A stretch of DNA of 34,616 nt from Gemmatimonadota bacterium (GCA_021299375.1 JAJTGR010000044.1:1-34616), one strand, 5' to 3'; shown: positions 1 to 8,011, numbered from the stretch's first letter. Notes: generated from the letters alone by a model not told the origin. Numbers and translations are program-made.

Positions 1-66
1 CGAGTAGTCGAGGCGAAGTGGAGTCGCGCGGAGCGTCGCCGGGCTCGTGCGGTCCGCGAAGCGCAT
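1..66 (-). CDS. Possible start of a gene leaving the window at its left edge
   Basis: On the minus strand an ATG at 66-64 opens a frame that stays open to base 1 (22 codons seen, beginning MRFADRTSP and ending LRLDYS). A GAGGAAA stretch lies 4 bases before the ATG and would serve as a ribosome binding site. The ATG falls just where recognisable similarity of the neighbouring IS1380 transposase remnant ends, so it may be the first real gene past the remnant, or chance. Too little is visible to name a product. Confidence 0.3.
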   Translation of the reverse strand, partial: MRFADRTSPATLRATPLRLDYS

Positions 67-71
67 GCGCT

Positions 72-611
72 TTCCTCGAGGGCTCCGGCGCGGGCAGCGC
101 GATCCGCGGGCCGCGGGCGCGCGCACAGCAGGTGCTCGCCCACGACGAGGGAGAGCGGCCGATGGCAGGCGTGGCCGTCGTCGCCATGGAAGCAGCGGCC
201 TGCCTGCGCGCCGTGCACGGGATCCGCGGTGGCATCGAGATTCAGGATGAGTTCGGTCGGCGGCGTCGTCGCGTGCGCGTGCACGAACACGTCGACGAAG
301 GGCCGCTCCACGGCGTCGAGATCATTCAGATCCTCGTACCCGAACGCGAGCCCGTACCCGCGCGGCCGCACGAGCGCCTCGACCGGATGCGTGACGCGCG
401 TGGGATCGCGGTCCTTCGTCACGCAGGCGGCACACCGGGCCAGCAGGCCGGTCGCACGGTCGGTCTCCCGGAGCCGCACCGTGCCGCCGTCGGCGGTCAG
501 CGTGCCGCCATCACACTGCGCGACCACGTCGCGCCCCGCCACGGCGCGAAAGGCCAAGGATTCCGTCGCACACGCTGTGGGCACCACGGCCGGCTCCGCG
601 TGTGTGGTCAG
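72..611 (-). pseudogene. Remnant of an IS1380-family transposase with internal deletion
   Basis: Translating the minus strand from the CTG at 611-609 gives an uninterrupted frame with the IS1380 N-terminus: a DGGTLTADGG segment, RLRETDRATGLL, a run matching the 'RDP.R..H...ALVR.R.YGLA.GYEDLND' block, then LILNLDATADPVHG, which corresponds to the family's DLDATDDPLHG motif carrying the first acidic catalytic residue, followed by GRCFHG and GEHLLCARPRPAD. Intact family members are about 430-480 residues. Here the block between GYEDLND and the segment before the DLDAT motif is missing (roughly 60-90 residues), and recognisable sequence stops after GALEE near base 72, so the second half of the catalytic domain is absent. 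No normal start codon is in frame at the expected place; CTG is there instead. The element is not expected to be active. No terminal inverted repeats were identified. Confidence 0.8.
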
Positions 612-693
612 GGGTTCTCGACCAACACCCTTCTGCCACCCGGAGGGGCCGTGAGGCAATCGCTACGTGCGAAAACCGGGCGAGCATGGGTGC

Positions 694-1272
694 CTACCCG
701 GGTTTCGTCAATCGCCAGTGCGCACGAGGACGCTCAGGACCGCAGCGACGCGCCGGCGAACACGAGCGGCAAGTCACCGAGCCCATCACCCCGAGGCGCG
801 ACGCCAGTCGATAGCGCGCGCCGATCCGGAACCCGACACCGGTATCGGTATGGCTGTCGTCGTCGTCGCCCACCAGCGCGCCGGTGAACGCCACCGACAC
901 CCGCACGAGGCCGAGGCTGGCTCTGGTGTAGAGATCGAGCTGTGGATTGGCGCGCACGGGAAAGTGCGCGTTGGCCACCCCCATGACTGGATTGGCGGTC
1001 GTGGACACCTCGAGCGTGTCGGCACCCGTGGTCTGCCGCTGGAGGCCGGCGAACGCGCCCACCGACAGCGTGGCACTGCGAAGCGCGCCCACTCCCCATT
1101 CGAGTCGGGATCCGTCGTAGCCACCGCCGGTCATCGCGCCCACCGACAGCAGACGGGTGCCGCTACTGGGGGCCTGCGCGGCGCCCACCGACGGCACGGC
1201 GAAGCAGAAAGCGGCCGCTACAGCGCGGCTGACGCGAATCGATGGCCAACGCAGGAACAACTCCCTGGTCAT
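694..1272 (-). CDS. Outer-membrane beta-barrel-like protein, probably frameshifted at its C-terminus
   Basis: The predicted protein (192 residues as read) begins with a Sec signal peptide (hydrophobic AVAAAFCFAVPSVGAA, cleavage near AQA) and continues with alternating strands typical of a small outer-membrane barrel, such as LSVGAFAGLQ, LDLYTRASLGLVRVSVAF and GVGFRIGARYRLA. The last ~25 residues (CRSCSPARR onwards) are unlike a barrel. In the neighbouring frame the DNA reads DLPLVFAGASLRS and stops at 734, which is what a last strand should look like. A single missing base near 773-776 (GTG-GAC reading as GTGAC) would explain both, so the original gene probably ended at 734. Family and function are not recognised. 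It lies 51 bases downstream of the HAD gene on the same strand. Confidence 0.6.
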   Translation of the reverse strand: MTRELFLRWPSIRVSRAVAAAFCFAVPSVGAAQAPSSGTRLLSVGAMTGGGYDGSRLEWGVGALRSATLSVGAFAGLQRQTTGADTLEVSTTANPVMGVANAHFPVRANPQLDLYTRASLGLVRVSVAFTGALVGDDDDSHTDTGVGFRIGARYRLASRLGVMGSVTCRSCSPARRCGPERPRAHWRLTKPG

Positions 1273-1323
1273 GGCGAATCAACGAACGAATGCCACGCGC
1301 GTCGCGGCGGGTCGCGCACGCGC

Positions 1324-2028
1324 TCAGGACGCCGACGCGGGCGCCGGCACGAGCAGCGGCAGCACGTGTGACAGATGGGCCACGGTGCATGCCGCGCCGG
1401 CAGCCAGCAGCCGCTCGGGGGCCACGAGCTCCGCAAAGCCGATCACCGTCATCCCCGCCGCGTGAGCCCCCCGCACGCCGAGCGGGCTGTCTTCCACCAC
1501 GATGGTCCGCGATGGGTCGAAGCCGAGCACCTGTGCCGCGTGCAGGAAGAGGTCCGGTGCCGGTTTGGGGCGCGCCACATCCACCGCCGAGAAGCGTCGC
1601 CCCTCGAAACGTGGCAGCAGTCCCGTGGCGCCGAGTGTCGTGCGCATCTTGTCGTGTTCACCGTTCGACGCCACGCCGTACGGCACCCCAGCGATCTCGA
1701 GGGCGTTGAGGAGGGCGACGATGCCGGCCACCGGCGTCACCTCCGTGGCCAGTGCCACCTTGACGTCGGCGTAGAAGCGCGGCAGCAGGTCGTCGGGCGG
1801 TGTACGGCCGAAACGGTCCTCGACGATCTCGAGGCAGCGCGCCATGGAGTTGCCGAGGTACGTGGCGAGTGACTCCTCGGTGGTGGTGGGCATGCCGTAG
1901 CCGGTGAGTAATCCCGCCCACACCCGGCTGGTGATGCGCTCACTGTCCACCAGCACACCGTCGCAGTCGAACAACACCCCGTCCAACTGCGGCAGCAGCG
2001 GTGCCACGGCAATCGGGTCCCCTCGCAT
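1324..2028 (-). CDS. HAD-superfamily phosphatase, beta-phosphoglucomutase/phosphoglycolate-type
   Basis: A 234-residue haloacid-dehalogenase hydrolase. Motif I is DCDGVLVDSE with nucleophile Asp21 and acid/base Asp23. An alpha-helical cap follows (about residues 35-95), then motif II VASNG, the motif III lysine in KPAPD, and motif IV VVEDSPLG with the Mg-binding acidic pair. The cap and the DSPLGVRGAHAAGM end match the beta-phosphoglucomutase/phosphoglycolate phosphatase branch (subclass I). The exact substrate cannot be read from sequence; it should be a small phosphorylated metabolite in the cytoplasm. The ATG lies only 2 bases past the argH stop, so it is almost certainly the last gene of an argR-argH-HAD transcript. 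A role in arginine metabolism is not implied by the family. Confidence 0.88.
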   Translation of the reverse strand: MRGDPIAVAPLLPQLDGVLFDCDGVLVDSERITSRVWAGLLTGYGMPTTTEESLATYLGNSMARCLEIVEDRFGRTPPDDLLPRFYADVKVALATEVTPVAGIVALLNALEIAGVPYGVASNGEHDKMRTTLGATGLLPRFEGRRFSAVDVARPKPAPDLFLHAAQVLGFDPSRTIVVEDSPLGVRGAHAAGMTVIGFAELVAPERLLAAGAACTVAHLSHVLPLLVPAPASAS

Positions 2029-2030
2029 GG

Positions 2031-3431
2031 TCAGGCCGAGGGCGCCGTGAGGCTGGCGCGCGCCTGCTGCAGCTGCGCCTGCACGGCCTCGGGGCCAGTG
2101 CCGCCGGCAATGTTGCGTGCCGCCAGCGACGCCTCGGCGCCAAGGGCATCGCGCGCGTCGGTGCCGAAGAGCGCATGTGCCGTCGCGAACGCCTCGGTCG
2201 GCAGCTCCGTCATCTCGATGTTCGCCTCCTCGGCTTGACGCACCAGCGCCCCCACCGCGCCATGCGCCTCGCGGAAGGTGGCGCCCTTCTTCACGAGGTA
2301 GTCGGCGAGGTCGGTGGCCATCATTGCGCTGGAGACGGCCCCGCGCATCCGCCCACGGTCGAAGCGCAGCTCGCTCACCGCGCCTGCCATGGCCGGCAGC
2401 ACGAGGTGGAGCAGGTCCACGGCGTTGAACACGGCACGCTTGTCGTCCTGCAGATCCTTGCTGTACCCGCTCGGCAGGCCCTTGATGGTACCCAGCAGCG
2501 ACACCAGGTCACCGAGAACACGGGCCCCGCTGCCGCGCGCGAGCTCGAACACGTCGGGATTGCGCTTCTGCGGCATCATACTGCTGCCAGTGCTGAAGCC
2601 ATCGCCGAACTTCACGAAACCGAACTCGCTCGACCCGTAGATGATGAGGTCCTCGGCGAGGCGGGAGCAGTGCACGGCGGTCATGGTGCACGCGAACAGC
2701 GCTTCGGCCACGAAGTCCCGGTCGCCGGTGGCGTCGATGCTGTTGGGCGAGAGGGCGTCGAAGCCGAGTTCGGCCTGAAGCACGTCGCGCGGGACCGGGA
2801 ATGCCGAGCCAGCGATGGCGCCCGAGCCGAGCGGCAAGGTGGACGTACCGCGGCGTGCGTTGGCGAAGCGCGTACGGTCGCGGTCGAGCGGCCAGAAGTG
2901 CGCGAGCAGCCAGTGCGTACCGCTCACCGGCTGGGCGCGCTGGAGGTGCGTGTAGGCCGGCAGAATCGCATCGCTGAGCGTCTCCGCCTGCGTGAGCAGC
3001 GCCTGCTGCAGCGTGCGAATGGCCGCATCGAGGGTGCGGCATGCCTCCATGGTCCAGAGCCGCGAGGCCGTGGCCACCTGGTCATTGCGCGAGCGGCCGG
3101 TGTGCAGCTTCGAGGCCACGGTGCCAGCCTCCTCGTGCAGCAGCCGGTCGATCATGGTGTGAATGTCCTCGTCCGTCGCGATGGGCTCGGCCCCATCGGC
3201 GATGCGCGCGGCAACCCGATCGAGCCCGGCGCGCAGTGCATCCGCTTCGTCTCGCGTGAGCACACCCGCCTGCCCCAGCGCGAGCGCCCACGCCCGCGAG
3301 AGGCGGATGTCGTGTGGCCAGAGGCGGAAGTCGGTGCCGATGGAGCGGTTGATGGCGTCGAGCAGCGGCGACGGGCCGCCGGCGAAGCGCCCGCCCCAGA
3401 GTTTGTGGGTGCCAGCGTCGGTATTGGACAT
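2031..3431 (-). CDS. argH: Argininosuccinate lyase
   Basis: Cleaves argininosuccinate to arginine and fumarate, the last step of arginine synthesis, in the cytoplasm as a homotetramer. The 466-residue protein has the superfamily landmarks in order: the N-terminal KLWGGRF, the KLHTGRSRNDQ segment, the THLQRAQPV block, and the C3 signature GSSMMPQKRNPD with the catalytic serine in the flexible loop. Length matches the family (about 455-470). The frame is open upstream to 3509, but the ATG at 3431 starts MSNTDAGTHKLWGGRF as in homologues, and the extra upstream residues are Arg/Pro-rich and unlikely. It is 74 bases downstream of argR on the same strand, so it is probably repressed from the shared operator at 4021-4056. 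Confidence 0.96.
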   Translation of the reverse strand: MSNTDAGTHKLWGGRFAGGPSPLLDAINRSIGTDFRLWPHDIRLSRAWALALGQAGVLTRDEADALRAGLDRVAARIADGAEPIATDEDIHTMIDRLLHEEAGTVASKLHTGRSRNDQVATASRLWTMEACRTLDAAIRTLQQALLTQAETLSDAILPAYTHLQRAQPVSGTHWLLAHFWPLDRDRTRFANARRGTSTLPLGSGAIAGSAFPVPRDVLQAELGFDALSPNSIDATGDRDFVAEALFACTMTAVHCSRLAEDLIIYGSSEFGFVKFGDGFSTGSSMMPQKRNPDVFELARGSGARVLGDLVSLLGTIKGLPSGYSKDLQDDKRAVFNAVDLLHLVLPAMAGAVSELRFDRGRMRGAVSSAMMATDLADYLVKKGATFREAHGAVGALVRQAEEANIEMTELPTEAFATAHALFGTDARDALGAEASLAARNIAGGTGPEAVQAQLQQARASLTAPSA

Positions 3432-3505
3432 GGACGGGAAATGTAGTCGGGGCCAAGATCGCGGCCTTGGGGTGAGGCACGGCCTTGCCCCCGCGCGCTC
3501 GATCG

Positions 3506-3967
3506 TCACCCCGCGATGTATGCGCGCAGCTTGCGGAGCACGCGCTCACGCCCTTCGGGACTGCGGCAGATGATGAGCACCGTGTCATCGCCGGCGATGG
3601 TGCCGGCCACGTCGGGCCACTCGAGCTGGTCGAGCAGCTCGGCAACCGGCTGGGCGCCGGACTTCATGGTGCGGGCCACCACCAGCACCTGCACGCCCTC
3701 CACCCCGGTGAGCAGTTCGGGGAGCATGCGTTCAAGACGGGCGAGTACGATCTCGCTGGTCGCGCCCTCGGGGAATGCGTAGCGCGCCCGCCCGGTGGCA
3801 TCGGGGATGCGCGCCAGGCGCAGTTCGCGCAGGTCGCGCGACAGGGTGGACTGCGTGACGTCCCAGCCGCGGGTGGCGAGCCGTCGTCGCAACTCTTCCT
3901 GGCTCGCCACGGCGTGTGCCGCCACGATCTCGCGAATGGCCTGCTGACGGGCGTGCTTGTCGGACAA
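3506..3967 (-). CDS. argR: Arginine repressor ArgR
   Basis: Hexameric arginine-responsive DNA-binding regulator. The N-terminal winged helix-turn-helix includes ELRRRLATRGWDVTQSTLSRDLREL, given here only as the region around residues 23-47, with SRDL being the recognition-helix hallmark. The C-terminal domain carries GTIAGDDTVLIICRS, the GDDT arginine-binding and trimerisation motif. I place the start at the TTG at 3967-3965: it has GGAG six bases upstream and gives 153 residues, the usual ArgR size, whereas the longer ATG frame from 4036 adds 23 residues that run into the operator. It is divergent from argC and first in a unit with argH. The operator just upstream implies autoregulation as well as control of both arg units. 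Confidence 0.94.
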   Translation of the reverse strand: MSDKHARQQAIREIVAAHAVASQEELRRRLATRGWDVTQSTLSRDLRELRLARIPDATGRARYAFPEGATSEIVLARLERMLPELLTGVEGVQVLVVARTMKSGAQPVAELLDQLEWPDVAGTIAGDDTVLIICRSPEGRERVLRKLRAYIAG

Positions 3968-4006
3968 CGGGGACTCCGGCGGCAGGTAACGGACGTGTCG
4001 TGCCGA

Positions 4007-4056
4007 TTGACAGCACGCGGGTGCAAAACTATGCATACATAGTGCATAGTATGCAA
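4007..4056. promoter_or_regulatory. Divergent argR/argC promoter with overlapping ARG-box-like palindromes
   Basis: Between argR and argC the local base composition becomes AT-rich and palindromic. A perfect -35 TTGACA (4007-4012) is followed after 17 bases by TATGCA (4030-4035), a plausible plus-strand promoter for argC. On the opposite strand TTGCAT (4056-4051) and CATAGT, again 17 bases apart, form a candidate promoter for argR. Overlying both are TATGCATA (4030-4037) and the perfect inverted repeat TGCATA-G-TATGCA (4043-4055), plus a further TGCA at 4022. Clustered short palindromes over a promoter beside argR are what ArgR operators look like, although these differ from the E. coli TGAAT-N4-ATTCA core. 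Binding is inferred. Confidence 0.7.
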
Positions 4057-4089
4057 CACAGAACGCAACCGTCTTCTGCTGGATCGATC

Positions 4090-5109
4090 GTGCCCGTGCC
4101 GTCTGCTACTCCGTCGTTTCGTGTGGGTGTGTTGGGGGCGTCCGGGTACTCCGGGCGCGAGCTGTGCGCGCTCGTCGCCGGCCATCCGCACTTCGAACTG
4201 GCGTTCGCCACCGCCAATACGCAGCGCGGCAGCACCCTGCGTGTCCGCGCGAGTGGGCGCATGCACGACGTCCCGCTCATCGGGCAGGAGGAGGCTGATC
4301 TGGCGGGCGTCGACCTCGTGTTTGCGGCGCTGCCGCACGGGGCGAGCGCGGAGTGGGTGGCCAAGGTTATCGCCGCCGGCACCCGCGTGGTGGATCTCTC
4401 GAGCGACTTGCGCCCCGGACACGGCGGCAGCACGCATGCCCTGCCGGCGGGCGTCCCCGCCGATGCGCCGTACGGCTTGCCGGAGCTGTTCCGCGATCCC
4501 GTGAAGGGCGCGCGGGTCGTCGCCAACCCGGGCTGCTATGCCACCAGCATTCTCGTGGCGCTGGCGCCATTGGCGAAGGCGGGCCTGATCGCGCCCGGGG
4601 CCACGGTGAACATCGCGTCGGCCAGCGGCGTGAGCGGCGCTGGGGCGAGCCCCAAGCTCGAGCTGCTGTTCGCCGAGGTCGCCGAAGACTTCCGTGCCTA
4701 TGGCGTGGGCAACAGCCACCGGCATCTCTTCGAGATGCGGGCGAGCCTGGCGCAGCTCGGCGCGGATTGCGATCTGCTGTTCACGCCGCACCTGCTGCCG
4801 GTGGACCGCGGCATCCTGTCCACCATCACGGTGCCGCTGTCGCGTTCCATCGACGAGCCGCTGGCGCCGTTCCGCGACGCCTACGTGCACGAGCCGTTCG
4901 TGGAGCTCACCACCGGGCTGCCGGCACTCGCCGACGTGCAGCATCGCAACGTGGTGCGCCTCGGTGCCGTGCTGCCCACCGGCATGCGGCGGCCCACGCT
5001 GCTGGTGTTCAGCGCCATCGACAACCTGGTGAAGGGCGCGGCGGGGCAGGCGGTACAGAACGCCAACCTCATGCTTGGCCTCGACGAGACGGCGGGGTTG
5101 CCGCAGTGA
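4090..5109 (+). CDS. argC: N-acetyl-gamma-glutamyl-phosphate reductase
   Basis: Reduces N-acetylglutamyl phosphate to the semialdehyde with NADPH, the third step of arginine synthesis. An N-terminal Rossmann motif VGVLGASGYSGREL is followed by FAALPHGAS, DLSSDLR, and the active-site NPGCYATS with catalytic Cys149 (numbered from this start); HRHLFEM supplies the conserved His region and GAAGQAVQNANLMLG ends the protein as usual. I prefer the GTG at 4090, which has GGA seven bases upstream and lies about 48 bases past the predicted transcription start. An ATG at 4051 gives 13 more residues but lies inside the operator, only ~9 bases from the predicted transcript start. The stop overlaps the argB start. 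First gene of argCBD. Confidence 0.94.
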   Translation: MPVPSATPSFRVGVLGASGYSGRELCALVAGHPHFELAFATANTQRGSTLRVRASGRMHDVPLIGQEEADLAGVDLVFAALPHGASAEWVAKVIAAGTRVVDLSSDLRPGHGGSTHALPAGVPADAPYGLPELFRDPVKGARVVANPGCYATSILVALAPLAKAGLIAPGATVNIASASGVSGAGASPKLELLFAEVAEDFRAYGVGNSHRHLFEMRASLAQLGADCDLLFTPHLLPVDRGILSTITVPLSRSIDEPLAPFRDAYVHEPFVELTTGLPALADVQHRNVVRLGAVLPTGMRRPTLLVFSAIDNLVKGAAGQAVQNANLMLGLDETAGLPQ

Positions 5110-5888
5110 TCGTCGTCAAGTTGGGCGGGCGTACCCAGAACGATCCGACGCTCCCCGGCGCCCTCGCCGCCCTCTGGCGCGCGACCGGCGGGCGCGTGGT
5201 GGTGGTGCACGGCGGCGGTGACCAGATCAGCGCGCTGCAGCGCCTGCGTGGTGAAGAACCGGTGTTCCTCGGCGGACGCCGCGTGACCACCGATACCGCG
5301 CTCGAGCTGGTGCGCATGGTGCTGTCGGGGCTCGCCAACAAGCAGCTGGTGTCGGCGCTCGTTGCCGCCGGTGCACCCGCGGTGGGCATCAGCGGCGAAG
5401 ATGGCGGCCTGCTGCGGGCCACGCCCATCGACGCGGCCACCTTCGGCCATTCCGGCACGCCAGCGTCGGTTGACCCCGGCGTCGTGACGGCGTTGCTGGC
5501 GACCGGCTACCTGCCGGTGATCTCGCCGGTGGCGGCGCGCGACACGATCGGTGAGGCTGGCGCGTACAACGTGAATGGCGACGATGCGGCCGCCGCGATC
5601 GCGGCGGCCCTCGGCGCCCGCGAGCTGTTCCTCATGGCCGATGTGCCCGGTGTGCTCGATGGCGACCGGCAGCGCATCGCGCAGCTGTCGCTCGACGCCG
5701 CGCGCGCGCTGGTGGCGAGTGGGGTGGCCGGTGGCGGCATGGCCGCCAAGTTGGACGCCTGCGCCGCGGCGCTGGCGGGTGGGGTATCCCGAGTGCGGAT
5801 CGGCGATCTCGCCGCACTCACTGTTCCCGACGCGGGAACCGCGATCGTTGCGCGCGTGGACGCAACAGATGTCGTTTCTTCCAGGTAG
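5106..5888 (+). CDS. argB: Acetylglutamate kinase
   Basis: Phosphorylates N-acetylglutamate with ATP, the second and usually feedback-controlled step of arginine synthesis. It is an amino-acid-kinase fold protein of 260 residues, close to the E. coli enzyme (258). Visible motifs: VVKLGG at the N-terminus (phosphate-binding Lys), VVHGGGDQI (glycine loop for substrate), LANKQLV, GISGEDGGLL, YNVNGDDAAAAIA (substrate and nucleotide contacts) and GGGMAAKLDAC (ATP-phosphate-binding Lys). The GTG start at 5106 overlaps the argC stop (GTGA), a sign of translational coupling. It lacks the N-terminal helix of arginine-sensitive hexameric NAGKs, so arginine feedback inhibition is less likely; that is inferred from length. 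Confidence 0.95.
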   Translation: MIVVKLGGRTQNDPTLPGALAALWRATGGRVVVVHGGGDQISALQRLRGEEPVFLGGRRVTTDTALELVRMVLSGLANKQLVSALVAAGAPAVGISGEDGGLLRATPIDAATFGHSGTPASVDPGVVTALLATGYLPVISPVAARDTIGEAGAYNVNGDDAAAAIAAALGARELFLMADVPGVLDGDRQRIAQLSLDAARALVASGVAGGGMAAKLDACAAALAGGVSRVRIGDLAALTVPDAGTAIVARVDATDVVSSR

Positions 5889-5893
5889 CTGCC

Positions 5894-7132
5894 ATGACTT
5901 CGACGATGCTCCCGCCCGAATCCACGACGACGCCGGCCCCCGCGCCGGCTCCGGCCGTGGCGGCCGCGCCGTTGCCCGCCATTCTGGGCACCTACAAGCG
6001 ACAGGCGCCGCTCTTCGTGCGTGGCGACGGCGTCTACATGATCGACGACACCGGCACGCGCTACCTCGACTTCGTGGCCGGCATCGCCGTCACCTCGTTG
6101 GGGCACAACGATCCCGGCGTGAACGCCGCCGTCCAGGAGGCGCTCGCCACGGGCCTCATCCACACCTCCAACCTCTATCGCACGGCGCCCGGCGAGGCGC
6201 TGGCGCAGTGGCTGGTCGACCACTCCTTCGCGAACAGCGTGTTCTTCGCGAACTCGGGCGCCGAAGCCAACGAGGGCGCGTTCAAGTTCGCGCGCCGCTG
6301 GGCCAGGAGCACCGGCCATCCGGCCAAGCACGAGATCGTCGCCCTGCGCGGCTCGTTTCACGGGCGCATGCCCGGCACACTGGCAGCCACCGATCGTCCG
6401 GCATACCGCCTGCCGTTCCGTCCACTCATGGGCGGGGTCACCATCGTGGAGCGCGACCTCGACGAACTGCGCACCGTGCTCGATCCGGAAACGGCGGCGG
6501 CGGTGATCGTCGAGCCCATCCAGGGCGAGGGCGGTGTGCGGGTGCTCGATCCCGAGTTCCTGCGCGGGCTGCGCGCGCTCACGCGCGAGCGCAACGTGCT
6601 GCTCATCCTCGACGAGATCCAGTGCGGACTCGGTCGCACCGGGTCCTTCTTCGCCTACCAGCAGCTCGGCTTCGCACCGGACATGCTCACCATCGCCAAG
6701 CCGCTGGCCAATGGGCTGCCGATCGGGGCGATCCTGGTGAACGAACAGGTGGCGCGCGTGATGCAACCGGGTGACCACGGCACCACCTTCGGCGGTGGCC
6801 CGCTGCTGGCGCACGTGGCTCATCATGTGGTGCAGCGGTTGTCCGACCCGGCGCTGCTGGCGCACGTGCGCGAAACGGGTGCGTGGTTTGGTCAGCAGCT
6901 GCAGGGCATCGCCGACCGCACCGGCACGGTGCGTGCCATTCGCGGCACCGGCCTGATGTGGGGCATGGACGTGCACGAGCCCGCCGCCGCGATCATTGGG
7001 CGTGCGTTCGCGCACGGGTTGCTGCTCGTGAGTGCGGGGGAACACACGCTGCGCTTCCTGCCGCCACTGGTGATCACGAAGGCCGAGCTCGCCCAGGGGC
7101 TGGACATGCTCGAGACTGCCCTGCGCGGGTGA
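5894..7132 (+). CDS. argD: Acetylornithine aminotransferase
   Basis: A PLP-dependent class-III aminotransferase converting N-acetylglutamate semialdehyde to N-acetylornithine (and often the LysN/DapC reaction). Of its 412 residues the first ~27 are a Pro/Ala-rich extension ([13 protein letters not shown]) not typical of the family. The core shows [27 protein letters not shown], the VEPIQGEGG segment, [12 protein letters not shown] with Asp240 contacting the PLP pyridine nitrogen, and [14 protein letters not shown] with the Schiff-base Lys269. The ATG is 5 bases past argB with AGGT upstream, so it is the third gene of argCBD. A related succinyl-/GABA-aminotransferase is the alternative, but the arg context makes argD very likely. 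Confidence 0.94.
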   Translation: MTSTMLPPESTTTPAPAPAPAVAAAPLPAILGTYKRQAPLFVRGDGVYMIDDTGTRYLDFVAGIAVTSLGHNDPGVNAAVQEALATGLIHTSNLYRTAPGEALAQWLVDHSFANSVFFANSGAEANEGAFKFARRWARSTGHPAKHEIVALRGSFHGRMPGTLAATDRPAYRLPFRPLMGGVTIVERDLDELRTVLDPETAAAVIVEPIQGEGGVRVLDPEFLRGLRALTRERNVLLILDEIQCGLGRTGSFFAYQQLGFAPDMLTIAKPLANGLPIGAILVNEQVARVMQPGDHGTTFGGGPLLAHVAHHVVQRLSDPALLAHVRETGAWFGQQLQGIADRTGTVRAIRGTGLMWGMDVHEPAAAIIGRAFAHGLLLVSAGEHTLRFLPPLVITKAELAQGLDMLETALRG

Positions 7133-7296
7133 ACGGGCACCACCTGCCCGGCAGCGGGCGGGCGGTGCCGTGCAGTGCGGTAGGGAGTGGCCTCCGACCT
7201 CCCGACGCGCGCCGGGGGCGGACGTCTCGGCGGACCGACGGCCTGATCCCAGGCGCAACATCAGGTCCACTCACGGCGTTCCGGGAGGTTCGTTCG

Positions 7297-7953
7297 GTGT
7301 ACATCCCCGCCCCTTTCGCGGAGTCTGATCTCGACACGCTCCACGCCTTCATGGCGGCGCACCCGCTGGCCACGGTGGTGACGTCGAGCCCTGCGCACGG
7401 GCTGTCCGCCACGCCTGTGCCGCTGTTCGTCGATCGCGCTGCCGGTCGGTATGGCCGTCTCGAAGGACACGTGGCGCGCGCCAACCCGCATGTCGGTCGG
7501 GTGCGTGACGGCGACGACGCGTTGGTGGTCTTCACCGGCCCCGATGCCTACATCACGCCCGCCTGGTATCCGAGCAAGCAGGCGCACGGCAAGGTGGTGC
7601 CGACCTGGAACTACATCGCGGTGCACGCCACCGGCGTGCTACGGCTGCATGACGATCACGCCTTCCTGCTGGCGCATCTCGACCGCCTGACCGGAGTGCA
7701 TGAAGCGTCCCAGGCGCATCCGTGGGCGGTGGCCGATGCCCCGGCGTCATTCATCGAGCAGCTGGTCGCGGCCACCGTGGGCTTCACCATCGAGATCACG
7801 CAGCTGGAGGGGAAGTACAAGCTGAGTCAAAATCGACTGGGGGCCGACATCGACGGGGTGGTGCACGGCCTGCGTCATGCCGCGACGGCGCGTGAGCGCG
7901 AACTCGCCGAGCAGGTCGCGAGGCGCAAGCCGACGCGGGAATCCGCGTGCTGA
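7297..7953 (+). CDS. FMN-binding negative transcriptional regulator, PaiB family
   Basis: A 218-residue protein with the PaiB/FMN-binding split-barrel pattern. The N-terminus YIPAPFAESDLDTLHAFM is followed by PLATVVTS, ATPVPLFVD, GHVARANPH, the conserved AYITPAWYPSK, and VPTWNYIAVHATG, then EGKYKLSQNR near the C-terminus. In Bacillus the PaiA/PaiB pair affects protease and sporulation genes; most homologues have no proven function and may be flavin enzymes rather than DNA-binding proteins. The GTG start at 7297 is chosen because GGAGGT lies seven bases upstream and the protein then begins MYIP as in homologues. It stands alone, 164 bases after argD, with no paiA neighbour visible. Confidence 0.85.
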   Translation: MYIPAPFAESDLDTLHAFMAAHPLATVVTSSPAHGLSATPVPLFVDRAAGRYGRLEGHVARANPHVGRVRDGDDALVVFTGPDAYITPAWYPSKQAHGKVVPTWNYIAVHATGVLRLHDDHAFLLAHLDRLTGVHEASQAHPWAVADAPASFIEQLVAATVGFTIEITQLEGKYKLSQNRLGADIDGVVHGLRHAATARERELAEQVARRKPTRESAC

Positions 7954-7990
7954 TCCACGCGGTCCTCTGCACCGGGAAAATTCTGCCCTA

Positions 7991-8011
7991 GTGCATTTTC
8001 GCGGAATGCAC
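7991..8011. promoter_or_regulatory. Perfect 7-bp inverted repeat GTGCATT-N7-AATGCAC
   Basis: In the 342-base gap between the PaiB-like gene and the secreted phosphatase, GTGCATT (7991-7997) is mirrored by AATGCAC (8005-8011) around TTCGCGG. It is not followed by a T tract, so an intrinsic terminator is unlikely. The spacing (about 14 bases centre to centre) suits a dimeric regulator, and the TGCAT half-site resembles those upstream of argC, although the arrangement differs. The AT-rich CAATATTG follows immediately. An operator or a weak hairpin are both possible. Confidence 0.4.

Noticed and set aside
18-887. Long plus-strand frame of ~290 codons at the left edge
   Set aside because: Arg/His/Gly-rich shadow of the minus-strand IS1380 remnant and outer-membrane gene; no family features.
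2001-3446. Plus-strand frame of 481 codons opposite argH
   Set aside because: It is the antisense of argH, rich in Arg, His and Gly, a normal artefact of high-GC coding.
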